DNA from: Acanthaster planci
Taxonomy: Eukaryota; Echinodermata; Asteroidea; Valvatida; Acanthasteridae
DNA: 64,000 nt
Reading direction: 5' to 3'
NCBI RefSeq assembly: GCF_001949145.1
Contig: NW_019091356.1
Coordinates: 1,615,667 to 1,679,666 of the forward strand
Both the position numbers and the translations under genes were made by a program. The notes beneath the pieces are model-generated. The model saw only the letters and a list, made by a program, of their open reading frames with translations, was not told the origin of the DNA and ran no database searches. Every line of letters begins with the position of its first letter. Within the stretch, counting starts at the first letter, position 1. Below, piece by piece: positions 21,836 to 35,500 of this stretch.

Positions 21836-24633
21836 CTGTTCTTTTTTCTTCTTTTGTGCCAATGGCCCAACATAATGACGCTGAACCTGTTGAGTATTTT
21901 AGGTGCCTAATACAATGTATTGTCGGCATGCTTCTTATAGTAGCATTTTGCTTTAAGTCTAGTTTATTGCGATGGGCAATAGGTAAGCTCAAATACAGCC
22001 AAAAAATTGTCAGGCCGACAGAATTCAAGAGTGATTCTGGCTGGTGGAGTTCGGCAGCTGAGACTGGCAGGATAACGCAGTGTACCCCGTCAAACTACCC
22101 CCAAACTCCCTTCACTTCGGACACCAGTGAACCTTATCAAGCGACAAAGTACTCTTGGTACAAGTACTGTTTAAAAAGTGGGAGATGTGCATGTACGAAA
22201 CGGGAAAACCTTCCACAATAACAGCAAAATGATCAGTTTTGTATCGCAGCATAATTACAGACCAGTATGATCACACGTGATGCTTGCGATTCTCCAGGGT
22301 GCTACATTAGAATAAAACGGCACGAAACCCGTAATAGACGAAACACATTCTTCCACCGGCAAACCTCCCATACAAGTTCAGTACGGAGTTTATAGCAGAA
22401 AAATAATGTCCAACTGATCACCATTAAAATTCCTATCCTCGAGCTTACAATTCGACGAAACGCTCACTGTCGTTCTATTTTGCGTCGCCACAAATTTTGT
22501 ACCTTGTTTTACGCTTTGCCCCAAAAGATTGAGACTTCAGGGGAGTGTCAGACACTGCACGCTTGTTGTCATGCTCAGTTCTTACGCAACGCTGGCAGCC
22601 CTGGCATGAGCAAATCGTCACGGCTACATAACAGCTAGGCACCGCAGGCTTACGTGAAGCATCAAAAGATTACCACCGTCGATGATGAAATCCATGCACG
22701 CTGCAAACCCGTCTGGCGAATTATGCTTAATCCAGACGTTTTCAAGCCAGGAAAAAAAAACCCGCTACATCAGCCAATGAATGACGCAAAAAAAAAAAAT
22801 CATTTATACGCACAGCCTTGCCAGATTACCCGAATCGTCGTCTGAAGTAATCCTTTCGAGAAATCATTTATTTTCGATGTGCGTCGTCGTTGGACGGCCA
22901 CCGCGAAAGAATAATCGAATTCGTGGGGTGCAGCTGCACCGACAGCCGCATCAATCTTTGCCGACCGGCGCGCTCCGTACCGGCACCCGTTGTTTGATCA
23001 GGTGCAATTAGAATCTCATCGGAAATTCAATAACACAAGAGGGCTACTCCATCAGCGTTAAAAGATAAGGATCACTAGACTTCCGTCTTCAAGCCAGTGG
23101 GCGGAGAGAAAAAGGAGGGGGCGGGATTTTAACGAATCAACTAATTTTTGTGGTGAGAGGGCTGAATGGGACTGCGAAATCATTCCCAAAATGTAGGAAA
23201 ATAATCCACAAAAAAGTGTCAAATGGCTGTTTTGAAAGGAGCTGAAAAAATAAACAAAATATGTGTCACCTTGACGAGTACAATTTCGGAAACCATCGAG
23301 ATATAGTTTAAACGCACAGTGCTAATTAGAAGACTCCGGAAGCGAACTATTATGAAACGTGGGCATGGGTTGGAGGTTTAATTAACTTTCGAGTTGATTG
23401 GTCAGATTTCCCAGCTTCCGTAGATGAGATACTCGAAAATAAATGAACCTGTACAGATGCATTACCCGACGAGATCAACGCAGCGTCACTAATGCTGTTA
23501 TGTCGGGACCGATTTCAAAAGAGCCAGGTACTTATTCCACATTATTATGGTGAGTCTTACAGTATTTTACCCTGACGTCTCGCTGATGTCGGAAGCTGAG
23601 TGGAAACAATGCTATTTTCAAATTTATTACACGCTGTGTTGACCCCCCCTCGAAAAAGAGGAAAATGCCACGTCAGGTTTGAATCACGGTTGTTCACGCG
23701 ATCAAAACAGTGTCCGTTAAATTACACTTGATCCACACAGAGAATAAAGCTCGATGCAGGAACTCTACGGAGTTGAAATAAAATGCTACTTTAATCAAGG
23801 CCAACAACATCGGAGATCCTGACTTGTTTATAACGTCTATTCAAAGATGTTGTTAGGCGTCCTTCAGCCGTCAGGTTTATAAAACTGTTCGGATATTATG
23901 CATGTTATCGTTGTGAACAAGAAACAAGAAAACAGTGGCAAAACCACGCAAACTCAGAAAACTTATTGGAATTAAATAGACAGAGAATGTCACAGTTTCC
24001 TGCGCACAAGCCAACTCATGTTTACGATTCGTGGAGGACAGGAATAGGTAAATCAGGCAGAATGATGCAAGAAAGAGCCTCCAAGACACCTGAGACGTCG
24101 GACGTACTGACATAAACCGTGACAAATAGCCTACCAACGCTAGAAATTCACCCAGTACAGTTTGTCAGTCTCGCAAGGAAAAAAACAGATGTATCATTAT
24201 GAAAATACTTGCAGATTTAGTCCGTGGGACGCGGACAGTATTGCCCCACGTACAGAGACGACCAAAAACGGATCGATACCGACCGAAGCCCGGGCGCATT
24301 TATGTGGTAAATCTGCGCTGGTGCGAATCGATCGGGACTCGTCAACTGAGTGGATTATAAACTTTTTCTAGGGGTATGTGACCGAAGTGCGGGATGCCCC
24401 ACCCCACGCGTTTCCCCCTCCGATTTCGTGCATGGGCGGCAACCTTGGCCACGAAGGAGGGGGGTGCCTTCATCGTGTTCATTGATAAGTTTTGCCTTTT
24501 ATTTAGAGGTCACTGAAAACGAAATCTCCCACCCTACTCAATGCAGTGTTAATGTAGACCTCACTATTGGCAGAATAATACGAAGCTGTATCAGAAACAT
24601 GTTTGAAAAAATTCCCTTTCATCCTTGAGCTAA

Positions 24634-24669
24634 CTCGTACGTACGACGTTTACACCTTGTACGTACGAG
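24634..24669. repeat. Perfect 11-bp inverted repeat
   Basis: CTCGTACGTAC (24634-24644) and GTACGTACGAG (24659-24669) are exact complements with a 14-base loop. There is no T-run to suggest a terminator. Confidence 0.85.
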
Positions 24670-27600
24670 CTATGATAGCAGATCTCGCAATTATGTTCAA
24701 ATTCATGTTCGTAAGTCATAAGTTAGCTGAAGGGGAGAGCATGACATTTTCCCGGTCAAATCTCAGAAAAGCTTCGTAGAAACGTAGATATTTGATTCGG
24801 TGTCTGCATAATCTTTCTCCCATCTTACGTTCATTGGGACTGCGTCAAACCACAGCATTCATCGTATAACTTTGTACGGGCCCAAATTTCTCCACAGAAA
24901 TACTTCACCTTTCTCGATCTATCGCCTTTAACTGTTTGTAGAATGATACAATTAACCTCTTTAAAACCAAGCAAATCTATACATGTACTTGGGGGTAATA
25001 CTTGAAAGTAGATGAACTGGTGAACTGAACTGAAGATGAACACAGAGTTAAGTTATTGTGCATAATGGTAATTCACTCACTCCAACACGTCTAGTGGCAA
25101 TGAACAGCCGCTTTCTTCTTGCCTCACTGCGCATCAAACTCGGCAGGATTTAAGTAGGGCTTAGGTAATGTGACTTTTAATGAAATTCTTGTAATTATTC
25201 CTTTGTGTCCCATTTCACCTGATTTTCAATTTTAATTGCGCCATATTAAGAGCAGTTTGCTGCCTTTTATGGTTTCTTTGCATGTGCAAATGGGTATATA
25301 TCTACTTCTGCACTAAAGTTTGACAAATGTTGGATAGTTTGCTGTCGTTATTTTTTTCCTGCTTCGGGGTGTCGTTGTTTCAGTTCATGACGTAAGGCCA
25401 GTGAGCAACGTTTTCTCACAAAATGTCACATGTTGTTGCGTCGTCAGTGACGAAATTGTCTCTGACAAGACAGTTACCATGGTTCCAACTTCAATTAGTA
25501 TGTAACAGTCTCTGGCCTATTAGCATAGGAGGAAACACCGTATCTTCGAACACAAATCCCACACAAATATCTATTAATTTAAGTATATTTACCCAGATTT
25601 CTGGACGAGATTCCAATTGGTTTTTATCCATGTAGCCTTTTCCATATTGTTAAATTATATAACAAGGTAAAGTATCCTTATATTACTTCAAAATCCTATA
25701 AATATTAATTTATAAAGGATTTTTAAGCAGATGAACCTGTAGTCAGTTACTGCAAAGTTCACGGTAAAACTTCGATGACTGCTAAACCCACTTCGAAATT
25801 TCTGTACCCATTTAAGGTTACTATTATTTTCAGCTATAAACAACAAAACAATTACGAGTCATTACGCAGTAGCATTTGTCATGTTTCCAGCTCTTGTGTC
25901 AGTTTTGTAGCAGTTAACGCCAGTGGGCTTCCAGGAGTTGTTGTGGGTGTTAATTCATTTCAGAAAACAAACAAACAAATAAAAAATCTCGGAGGAGAGG
26001 GAGGCTAAATCCCTCAAGCAACCCCCCCCCTTGCGCCACTGATTCAAGCTATCTTGTCACAAACACGGTTTTTCTCCTCAGAATGACGGATTTTATTCTG
26101 TCATTCCGTCAAACCATGCTAAGTGTTTACGACAAGATTTTGTTTCCGGGGAGGCGTCTACGTTATGACCATCAGGAATTTCGAGATCACCAGGCACCTA
26201 CAACCACAAATACAATCTTCGCCCTGTTAAGCAATTACCAACCGTCGATGTTAGATCTAACAGCGCCCGGGGTTTGCTTTCAAATCTCCAATCTCTTCCA
26301 ATCTGCCACTCTGTTCCCCGTAACGCCGCCATATCCCTGGAACATTCATAAAATTGACTTTAACGACCGCAACTGACTGCAATAAAATACTTTAAACATT
26401 TACAAAATCCAAGCACCAGACACTGTCTGGTACAAATAGCAAGCAGGGATTAGTAGTTACTAAACTAACTGCCGAAATAATATTCTAATTAAGGTTAAGT
26501 AGAAGCATACGAATTACGGAAGCCCGTATTTGCCAGCGAGCACCCATTGACAAAAATGAAGTACACATTTCGATGGACTATGAAGAAGACAGTGAGAAAC
26601 AAAGAGAGTCAAATTTGGCCACTCACTTGTCATTCATATCAAATTTTGGGAATTTGGGTCAAGTGGGCGAATTCTTATTGGAGTGTAAACCAACGCCAAA
26701 AGTAAGTCGTATTACCAGGGAAGTACCACGGGTGCTCATGCACGCAGGCTACCAGTACCCAGTACCAGTACCCAAGTCACGTTGACAGCGTTTTTCTCGT
26801 ACGGCATATTAATATAATTATACATCATGCATGATATCAATATCTGTAATCGTTATAATTGTTAGTATTTTTTACCCGTGGCGGCCGCCACAGGCAAACA
26901 TGGATGGGCTAGAGCCAAGAGTATTTATAAAAACCATCCAGAAAGTATATACACGTAAGCTTAAGAACACGTGGCTTTTTCACAAGACCACTTCAAACCA
27001 AAAAGCCGGTGGTGAAATATTACAACGATAATGATAGAAGCACAATGACGACGACACGGTGACGACCGATGATGACGACGGAGCGACGAGGACATTTCCA
27101 GTTATTGCCGTGAGAAACACATCGAATTGGCACCATCACTCCCTGCATGAGATCTTGGTGAGCGCAGATGTAGCATTAAGCACGCTGTATTGTTGCATTA
27201 TTGGGCTGCATTCGAGTCCACCGAGTTCGCACTGTTTACTCTCTGTTTTCATTCCATCATTACCATGAATCGATTACCACACACTCTGAGGAGAATCTTG
27301 CCCCGGACTTGACTCTAATCAGTCGATTCACAGTAGACTCGAGTCAGCAACTTCAGGAAAAAAAGATCACGATTTTCTGCTTACTGCCAGCGACACTCGG
27401 GAAAAACAGCTTTAACAATTGCCACATTTTACAATACATTTCAATGCGAGATTTTGTTCTAACCGTAAAACCTTTCGGTGCCAGAAACTGACCTTTGTCA
27501 TTTTTTTGAAAATCTGAAGATATTAGTCATGATCGTGATGGAGCTTTATTATCTACGAATCTTGAATTGACAGCTGGCCAGATTTTATCCTTTTTAATTT

Positions 27601-28658
27601 TCATACTAGGAATATCTGCCTTTCAAGGAGTCGACCTTCATTTTTAGAGAGATTATATTTCACTTGTTAAAACGCCCTTTGTTTATATGGACGAAGTGGA
27701 TTTAATTAATGCAGAGTACTACAGAATTCTGAGGTTAAAGATTTAGTCTGACTTTGTCCTTTCTCCCTGCAGAACACAAACGAGTAACAAGAGAAAAATT
27801 ACCTAATTTCTAAATCAATACCTATTTGAAAATTATTCTGGAGTAAAACTGTGCATTAAAATCTCTTTTCTTGCATATTTAAAGAAAAGAAATAATAAGG
27901 ATTTTATTTAATTAAATTAACAAGTCAGATGTAGTCAACATCTGTGTGTATAGCTTCTTTTTCCGGTTAATGCTGGATACCATGAAGAAATAATACAGCA
28001 CTTGTCACAAAACTTTTGGTGTTTTTTTTACAAATCAACAGCTGCTCACATTTTGCAGCAAAAAACACACCTTACAATCGTTAACATGATGAACTATCAG
28101 AAATTGGCTTTTGATGACGTTGTTTGAAAATGTAAACAAGTGAACTTCCATGCATAAGTAATTACCAATTTTCATGTTTGGCATACTTTTGAACCCATTT
28201 TGGCCCATTACGTATCGGTTCGAATTTGTCAGGTTTTTGTTAAATTTTTGTAAGGCCACGCGGTACTTAAATCTCAAGTTTGTCTATAATAGGTACAGGT
28301 CACTTCGTGGGGCCAGCAACGATTTGACATCTTTCCAGGGGTAGGTACAGGCCTAGGTTAAGGGAAAAAAAGGACACAAACAAAAAAATTAAACAAGCGT
28401 TTAAACCGCTTCAGGTGGACTTTTGAAGATGACGTTTGCTTTGTAATTTTATTTTGCTTTCCAAACGCACATCTGCTGTTTAGCTCCAACTATTTTGGTA
28501 CTTGTGGGCCCTCCTGATGGTGTGTCATTGTAGGGCAAGCAATGAACTATGTATCTATCAGAGCAAAGCCAGTATAGGCTCCACCGCGAATTTCATGCCT
28601 CCATTTGATCAGACATGCCACAAACCTCGTTTTTATCACCCAACCTGCGCATTGCTGA

Positions 28659-28666
28659 CCAATCAG
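28659..28666 (+). promoter_or_regulatory. CCAAT box upstream of glutamate decarboxylase
   Basis: GACCAATCAGAGG matches a strong NF-Y type CCAAT box, about 610 bp upstream of the start codon. Its role as the promoter is inference; the transcription start is unknown. Confidence 0.3.
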
Positions 28667-29274
28667 AGGGCCGTATGCCCACGGATTCAATTATCGGCTT
28701 GGACGGATCTGTCGGGAGCTGATTTTCATGGGCGAGCGCATCGCGAACGGTCGTAATGACAAGGACGTGGTAAACCGCGCAGAAACAGGTGTGCGGCTGG
28801 CAGAGGGGGCAGATAACTATACTGCCTCACACATCGGGCGTAAAGAAACCACCATTCAGAGGGAAATCAAAATCGCTCAGAACGGTTCTACGAGAAACTT
28901 TGAAGCCCTTGAAAACTGTTCGATGTGCCACTTTGGAACAAGAAATCCCATTCTACATATCTACAACGCTGACACAGATTTGACTAGTCTTCGAGGCTAG
29001 TATCACACTTGCTGGATTCGACAAAGTGAACGAGTTATGAATGCAACATCTTTGAGGCGGCCGGGGAAGCCTATCGAGAGTCTTAACAGAGAAATTGCCG
29101 AACACTCCACCAGTGAACAGATAAACGTGTGGAACCCAAAGATTCGCTGACGACGTCTTGACGTTTTTGCCTCAACACCCGTCAGACGAGACTGTAAGTA
29201 GACGTGATTCTTCCACGACCCCTTGTCCTGCAGTCCACGCACGCCGTCATCTCGGTACTTAATCCAGCGGAAAC

Positions 29275-29578
29275 ATGATCAGTGATACCAACCTCATCGG
29301 AACGGTCTCGGAGGAGTCAGAATTCCTCCAGGTGGAGAACAACCCGGAGGATGCAGAGAATCAAGACGCGTCCGAGGACCGGACGACCACCGGCAACTGC
29401 CACCCCAACCAGGCGAAGAATGCAGCCAATCCGCCGGCGCCCAGACGTCGTGTCATCGGGGACCGGCCACGGCTGGTGGATCGCACAGTCAGTGAGGGCC
29501 AACTCCTGGTGCCCAAGAAGAACCAGAGACAACACGAAGATGATGATCAGCCAGACTTCTTCGAATTCCGAGCCAAAG
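29275..29578 (+). CDS. GAD: GAD exon 1
   Basis: Residues 1-101, donor CAAAG|GTACTT, phase 1. Variable N-terminal region, then DFFEFRAK, which joins to DLLP of exon 2. Confidence 0.93.
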
Positions 29579-32500
29579 GTACTTAGCAGTTTTCTTATCT
29601 CTAAACTCATTTCGTCGTTTAAGACAAGCATGTTGCAGAAAAAAAAGTTGTTTTTTTTTACAATACAAAAACCAGCGTTTTGTTGTATGCAGCCGTTGCA
29701 AAATACGCTAACTGCATTAAATTTGTCCTGAAACGAATTTTTAAAATTCATTTCCCCCACTTACCCTAAGATGTTTATTGGCAACACTTTGCATGTTAAC
29801 GGGACTATTATAAATATGTCACGTGAGAAAGAAAACTTCAGGCTTTCCATGAATGTTGCGAATCGATTGTAAAAAAAGACAGAAAGCACAACAGGTTCCT
29901 TTACGCCATAAAAAGAAATCTGAAAGCCACGATAAATGCCACAAACGTCCAACTTTTCAGCTACAAACTTACAGTTCTTTATGCAATCGAAGTAGCCATA
30001 TCATTTTATGCGGTAGACAGTATTTCCCGACAAAATGACACACCGACTGGATTTCTCACTACCAAAGACAATGTTGGCAAAAGCGCAACAATGTTTTGTT
30101 TTCTTTGTGTGTGTGTGTGGGGGGGGGAGAGTCGATTATTAAAACATCACATGGATGGAGATGTACTTCGCAAGGTCACCCAGCCAAGATATGTTCCTTA
30201 CAACAGACATGCAATGGCACCCTCATTAAGTGCACTGCATTAGTTACGAATGTTGAAAGAAATAAAAGAAAACCTTGTGCAGATATGTTTTGCAAAAAAA
30301 CCTCTAAAATCTCATTTTCAAGTTTTCCATTTCCCTGCCGTCTCATTTTCCCGCTTCCCAACCCCCCTTTTTTGCTACAGACAACGTAATGAAAACGTAT
30401 TGGTTGCAGCAAACCTTCATGAGTTGGTGGGCCTTGCGAAGTGCCCCATTCGCCGCAGGTAGGAACAGTTTATATCTGGCTGAAAAAAGAACAAAAACAA
30501 GGCATACAAATAGTCGAATCATTTCGCAAGCAAAGAAAAGTAAAAAAAAAGAAAAGAAAAAGAAACTTTCCGAAACTCGGGAATCTAATCTCCATTTCAG
30601 AAAGGCTGAGGAGCCGCAGACGCTTTGAAAAGAAAATCCGAAATGCAGATACATAAACCGATGCAGCTTGGTGAGAACGACTGACTTGCGGTGCATGCGA
30701 AGAAAGATACGGGCCTAATGTACACTTACAGTGCGGACGAAACCAAATAATGAAAACGACGAGAGCTTGGACATAACCAAATAACCTATCATGTCAAACA
30801 CGGTTGTGCCGACGGTGCGCTGCCACGGAGAACGTTTTGCCAGCTGCAGTTACATAAAACGGCACCCCCGGCGTTCGAACCCACACAATAATTTCACTAA
30901 CAACCGCCGGGTATTTGGAAACCCTACAAAGACGCTTTGAAATTTGGCGCGAAATATCATCTTCATTTCAACTCTTGGAGCTTCGCTTCACTTGTAACGG
31001 ACGCAGACTGCATCCCTGAAATTACGGCCTCCAGTTATCAATCGCCAGACAGTAAAGTACGCGGCGCTGTTTGCTTAAACCTGCTTCTGTTTACCTTCAA
31101 ATCATACCCCGGATACCCACTTCAAGCATACACTATGCCATGCGCGCACAAACCCCCATCCCTCCTTGCAACACCCTGTGACCACTCTGCCATAATTCGA
31201 TTCTCTGCCATTAAACTACCCGTATTTGTACAACTGTGATAGCCCCCCCCCTTCGTGCTCCATGTCTAATCTGCATCGATTCGATCTTATGAAAATGTTT
31301 TGCGGAATTTAATGATGAACAGACAGCGGTACCGGCAGGCCGATTACGGCAGGCGGCGTGAGTCCTCCGCGGTTGAATGGTCGCTAATACGTTGTGGCGA
31401 GAAATTGCCAGTTTTCGTTCCTGGCAACGACTGGGCAATGTGTAATGATTCCAACTACAAGGTTTGAAGCAAAGTTTTTTTTTGTTTCCTGAGTTGCCGG
31501 CAAAAATGATTTGTCCCGCTGGCTTGACAAAGCCCCAGCCCCCCCACATTTCCATGAATCTGAACTTGACATTTCTATACTGTACTGTCGACATTTTTTC
31601 GACTAAAGTCTTCATTTTTCAGAATCGTGTTGTCCATTCTGTTGACACACGAACATCCCACGGGGGTAGCCATTTTCGGGGGGGGGGAATTCATGCTCTT
31701 TACCGAGATATTTTTCTTCCAACTTACAAAGAATCGGGGTCTTTCAGGGCTGCCTCTACAACCAAACTTAATATCAGGTGAGCTGCAGCGAGTACATTAT
31801 GATGTAAGTCAATTTAAAACACCTTGCAGATTGAAGATTGAAGACGGCCGCTGTGCTCAGTGATATCAACTCACGATGTACACCGGTTACCCGGTTCAGA
31901 CTGGCACGGCAGAGTCGCGCCCAACCAAACACTGAGCATTACCAGTGACTTGAGTCGATCCAGATAGGTGTCAGTTCGAGACAGTCAAACTTAATTCAGG
32001 CCGCGCATACTAGCACAAGACATAGAAATACACACACAAACCTCGCTTCTTGGTGAGCTATTTCTGGTTATAATTTCAGTTCGTATAATATTTACATGAA
32101 ACAAAATACTTTTCCATAGGCCTAGTATTATGAAAAACAACAGTTCACGTCTAAAAATGAAATCAAGCAAGCAAGACAAAAATCATGTATTGATAGAACG
32201 AGTCGTGGCATGAATAATGGATAACTTTTTATTTTATAATATGCACGAAATAAACATGACAGCCGGTGAGCAAATCTAAAGCCGTGTCGCTGAAATAACG
32301 CATAGTACTATGGACAAAAAGGTCAGGACCTAAGCCGCGTAAAGCATCATGACATTTATCTCTTGTGTGGTTCCAACTGTGACCAGGTCGACAAACTACT
32401 TGAAAATATACCAGTAAATTTTCGTTTGTGTCACAGAATTCCAATGAAATCGTACATGTATTTTCATCAGCTGCATTGGTTACAGGACCAACATACATTT

Positions 32501-35500
32501 ACGTCTGTCGACACATCCGAATCACCAGGGCTGTCGCAGGACTGTGAGATTCTCGAGGTCCCATTTACTGAGGACACCATAAATATTGAAATTTGCATTG
32601 AGTTCTGCTGATTCAAAAATAGAGTGACATGTGAAACCAAGGAGTTCCAAAGTCGTTCCGAACGACGGCAAAAGTCGATCTTTCGACGCCATGCGCGTGT
32701 TTGTCGCTTAACCGTTTCATTCGTCGAAATTCTCGTGTACTTCCAAATTAAATCTCATGCACGTGGTTTGGCGCGACTTCGGTGCGCCAATCAGTCACTA
32801 ACCGGGTGTAATTCATTGCAATAAACCAAACGAGGCAGTACGTATCGGGTATCGTTTCATGTAACCATGCATCTTTACGAGTGCAATCACAATTTTTTCT
32901 TCGCATTTAATTTTTTCTGACCAGAGTAAAAAGGAGACCGTGAAACAAAAAGAGACACTGAGAAGGTTACGTCCCGACCAGACGGCTGTTACCTTTATTT
33001 CACATCATACCAACCACTCGAGAAACACTTAAGAAGAAAAAAAATCACCCTCAAGCCGACGCGATACTACCCTGAAGATACCAGACCTTCTTTTGGGCCC
33101 AATCAAAACAGTAGGCCTCAAAATATTTCCTATGCTTAACGACATATTGACATATCTCTTCTCTAGATCTCCTGCCCTGCAAAGGGAGCACAGGCCTGAC
33201 CACCAAGTTCTTGAAGGAGGTGACAGAGGTCATTTTGGAGTACGTCCAGGCGACCTTCGATCGTTCCAGCAAGATTCTGGAGTTCCATCATCCCAACGAA
33301 CTCAGGGAGCGACTGCACCTGGAGATTCCCGACAAGGCCGAGAACTTAGATCAGATCCTTCAGGATTGTCAGAACACGCTCAAGTACTGCGTCCACACTG
33401 GTAATTGAGTGCAACCGCGCTCCTCAAAAGCTTTCCAAATTTGTCGCTTCACCATGCATTGACCTCAGATGAAACCACAAACGATAGTTTTGCTGGTAGA
33501 TATTTGTTGGTGGGTTGAGGAAGGGTAAGCAACCGTTTCCTTCACTCATCTCACCCCAAAGCTATTATTTACAGCTGTGTGTTATAAATCCGTTCCACAG
33601 GTCACCCGCGATTTTTCAACCAGTTATCCACGGGACTTGACATTATTTCTTTAGCGGGAGAATGGCTCTCTGCAGCGGCTAATACCAACATGTAAGTATT
33701 CTCGAAATCCAAAGTATCAACGCATTCTAAACAAATCCTATCCGTAAATAAGACAAACGATTCTCGTACAGCGCACTCTGTCTCACTATTTGGAAGCGAA
33801 TCTCGCCACGCGAGCTTCGCCTCTTTACAACTGCTCCCCTCAGTCTTTGCAATACGGCGAAGGCTGCAGTCGCAAAGTGGTGTATCTGGCACAAACAAAA
33901 CCCGAATTGTATTTTGTTTTGGTCAGGTTTACGTACGAGATTGCACCGGTGTTCACGTTGATGGAGCGGGCCATCCTAAAGAAGATGCGAGAGATCATAG
34001 GGTACAAAGACGGCGACGGTATTTTCGCTCCCGGTAAGATGGAGGCGCTCCACTCTCCTGCGTTGCTGTGGGGAAAATGGGGAACCTCAGAGCTTTAAAA
34101 AGTGTCAGCAGACAGATCAACCACGTGACTCTGGGAAAGCGCATATGGCTTTAACATGGTGGGAGAAATTAACAGATTTAAAAGCTAAAAGTCTTCCTTT
34201 CGGGGTGAATTTCAAAACTAGTTCTCCAGAGAGTCTTTGCCATACCAAAAGTGACATTTCCAACTTCCATGAGAAATCATTTTTGGTCTCAGCAAACTTT
34301 GTTCCTTTCAACAATGCAGTGTGAAAGAGCGGCCATACCGAAGCACCATGGCCAAAATGCATTCACACTAACTAATTAGCAAGGAACAAAATAGTAAAAA
34401 AAATCAAGTGACACAATATTCTGAAGAAAACCGATAACCTCATATATTCTCATCGATGTTCTTTCATCACAGGTGGCGCTGTTTCTAATTTATATGCTGT
34501 GCTGTGTGCTCGGCATAAATACGTCCCGTCCTGCAAACGGAGAGGCCTGAGTGGGGCGCCAAACCTAGTGCTCTTTACGTCAGAACATGTAAGTTGTCTC
34601 ATTCAAATGGTACCAATCGAATCATTCGCCCACTTCATGCTATCTTAAATAACCGTCGTAACAATTCTTAAACCTGAGCCTCTCTAAGTAATATACCAAC
34701 CTTTAGACCAACCTGCCCATTACATCCCTTAGTTTGCATAGACTGGACACGTTTGTAGAATTTTTCGGGGGGCGGGGACAACTAACGAGGGGAATGCCCC
34801 TTCTGACGAGATCGAGTCACAGCGTAAACACCATAACAATTAAGCTGACTCGTCACGGACTGGTTGTAATCAAAGCATAGTCGGAATGCGAATTTACGCT
34901 GTTACACCCATGCTGTGGTCTCAGGAATCACTTTGTATGGAGTGTGGTGGACTGGGAACATTGATTTATCTTGACACGACAATACTCATCTAAAAACAAT
35001 GGCCCATTCCAAGCGCCCATTTAAACGGAAGTCCCATAAAACTAATGTTTCACAAAAGAAGTATGCAGACGAACAGTCGATGCAAGTCTACTCGGTTCAA
35101 TGTATAAAATCGGCGTGCATTTTGACGAAATAATTATAAACCCCAAAACTTATGATACGGTAAGACTACATTCTGTGGGCCTACATCATGGATGAAAATT
35201 GTTATAAGGGGGAGGGTGACAGACCTATACCTACGATATTAAGAGAGTTATACTTGGTCATATACGGTACATGCGCGGAACTAGAGTTACTTAGGCTAAA
35301 TCAGCCACAACCGTGACACTCAGCATTTCCGTTTAGATTGTGTGTTTGTTTTCCTTTATATTCAATTTCAACATCAGGTACACATGAATGTCAGGGGTCG
35401 AATTTCACACCTCAAAATGGAGAGGCATAAAAAACATGTGTTGGTGCAGTCGAATTTAAATAAACAGGTTCCCGTCCAGTTTAAGGATTATTTCTGAATT

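Larger units (their letters stand above)
13442..29274. other. Intergenic region, no supported gene
   Basis: About 15.8 kb between the 5' ends of the divergently transcribed ARM-TIR-SAM and glutamate decarboxylase genes. Open frames are short and show no family resemblance. Contents noted: TACATG-type microsatellites near 15165-15440 and 15955-16000, degraded tRNA-like SINE fragments, a 14-bp array at 17004, a Tigger-like fragment at 18346, an inverted repeat at 24634, and a CCAAT box at 28659. Untranslated first exons of either gene could lie here unseen. Confidence 0.6.

Noticed and set aside
28728-29000. Open frame just upstream of GAD (MGERIANGRNDKDVVNRAET...)
   Set aside because: No family resemblance and an in-frame stop separates this region from the GAD start; more likely promoter or 5' UTR sequence.
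29282-29760. Alternative frames over GAD exon 1, on both strands
   Set aside because: Shadows of the acidic N-terminal coding region; only the frame from 29275 joins in phase to exon 2.
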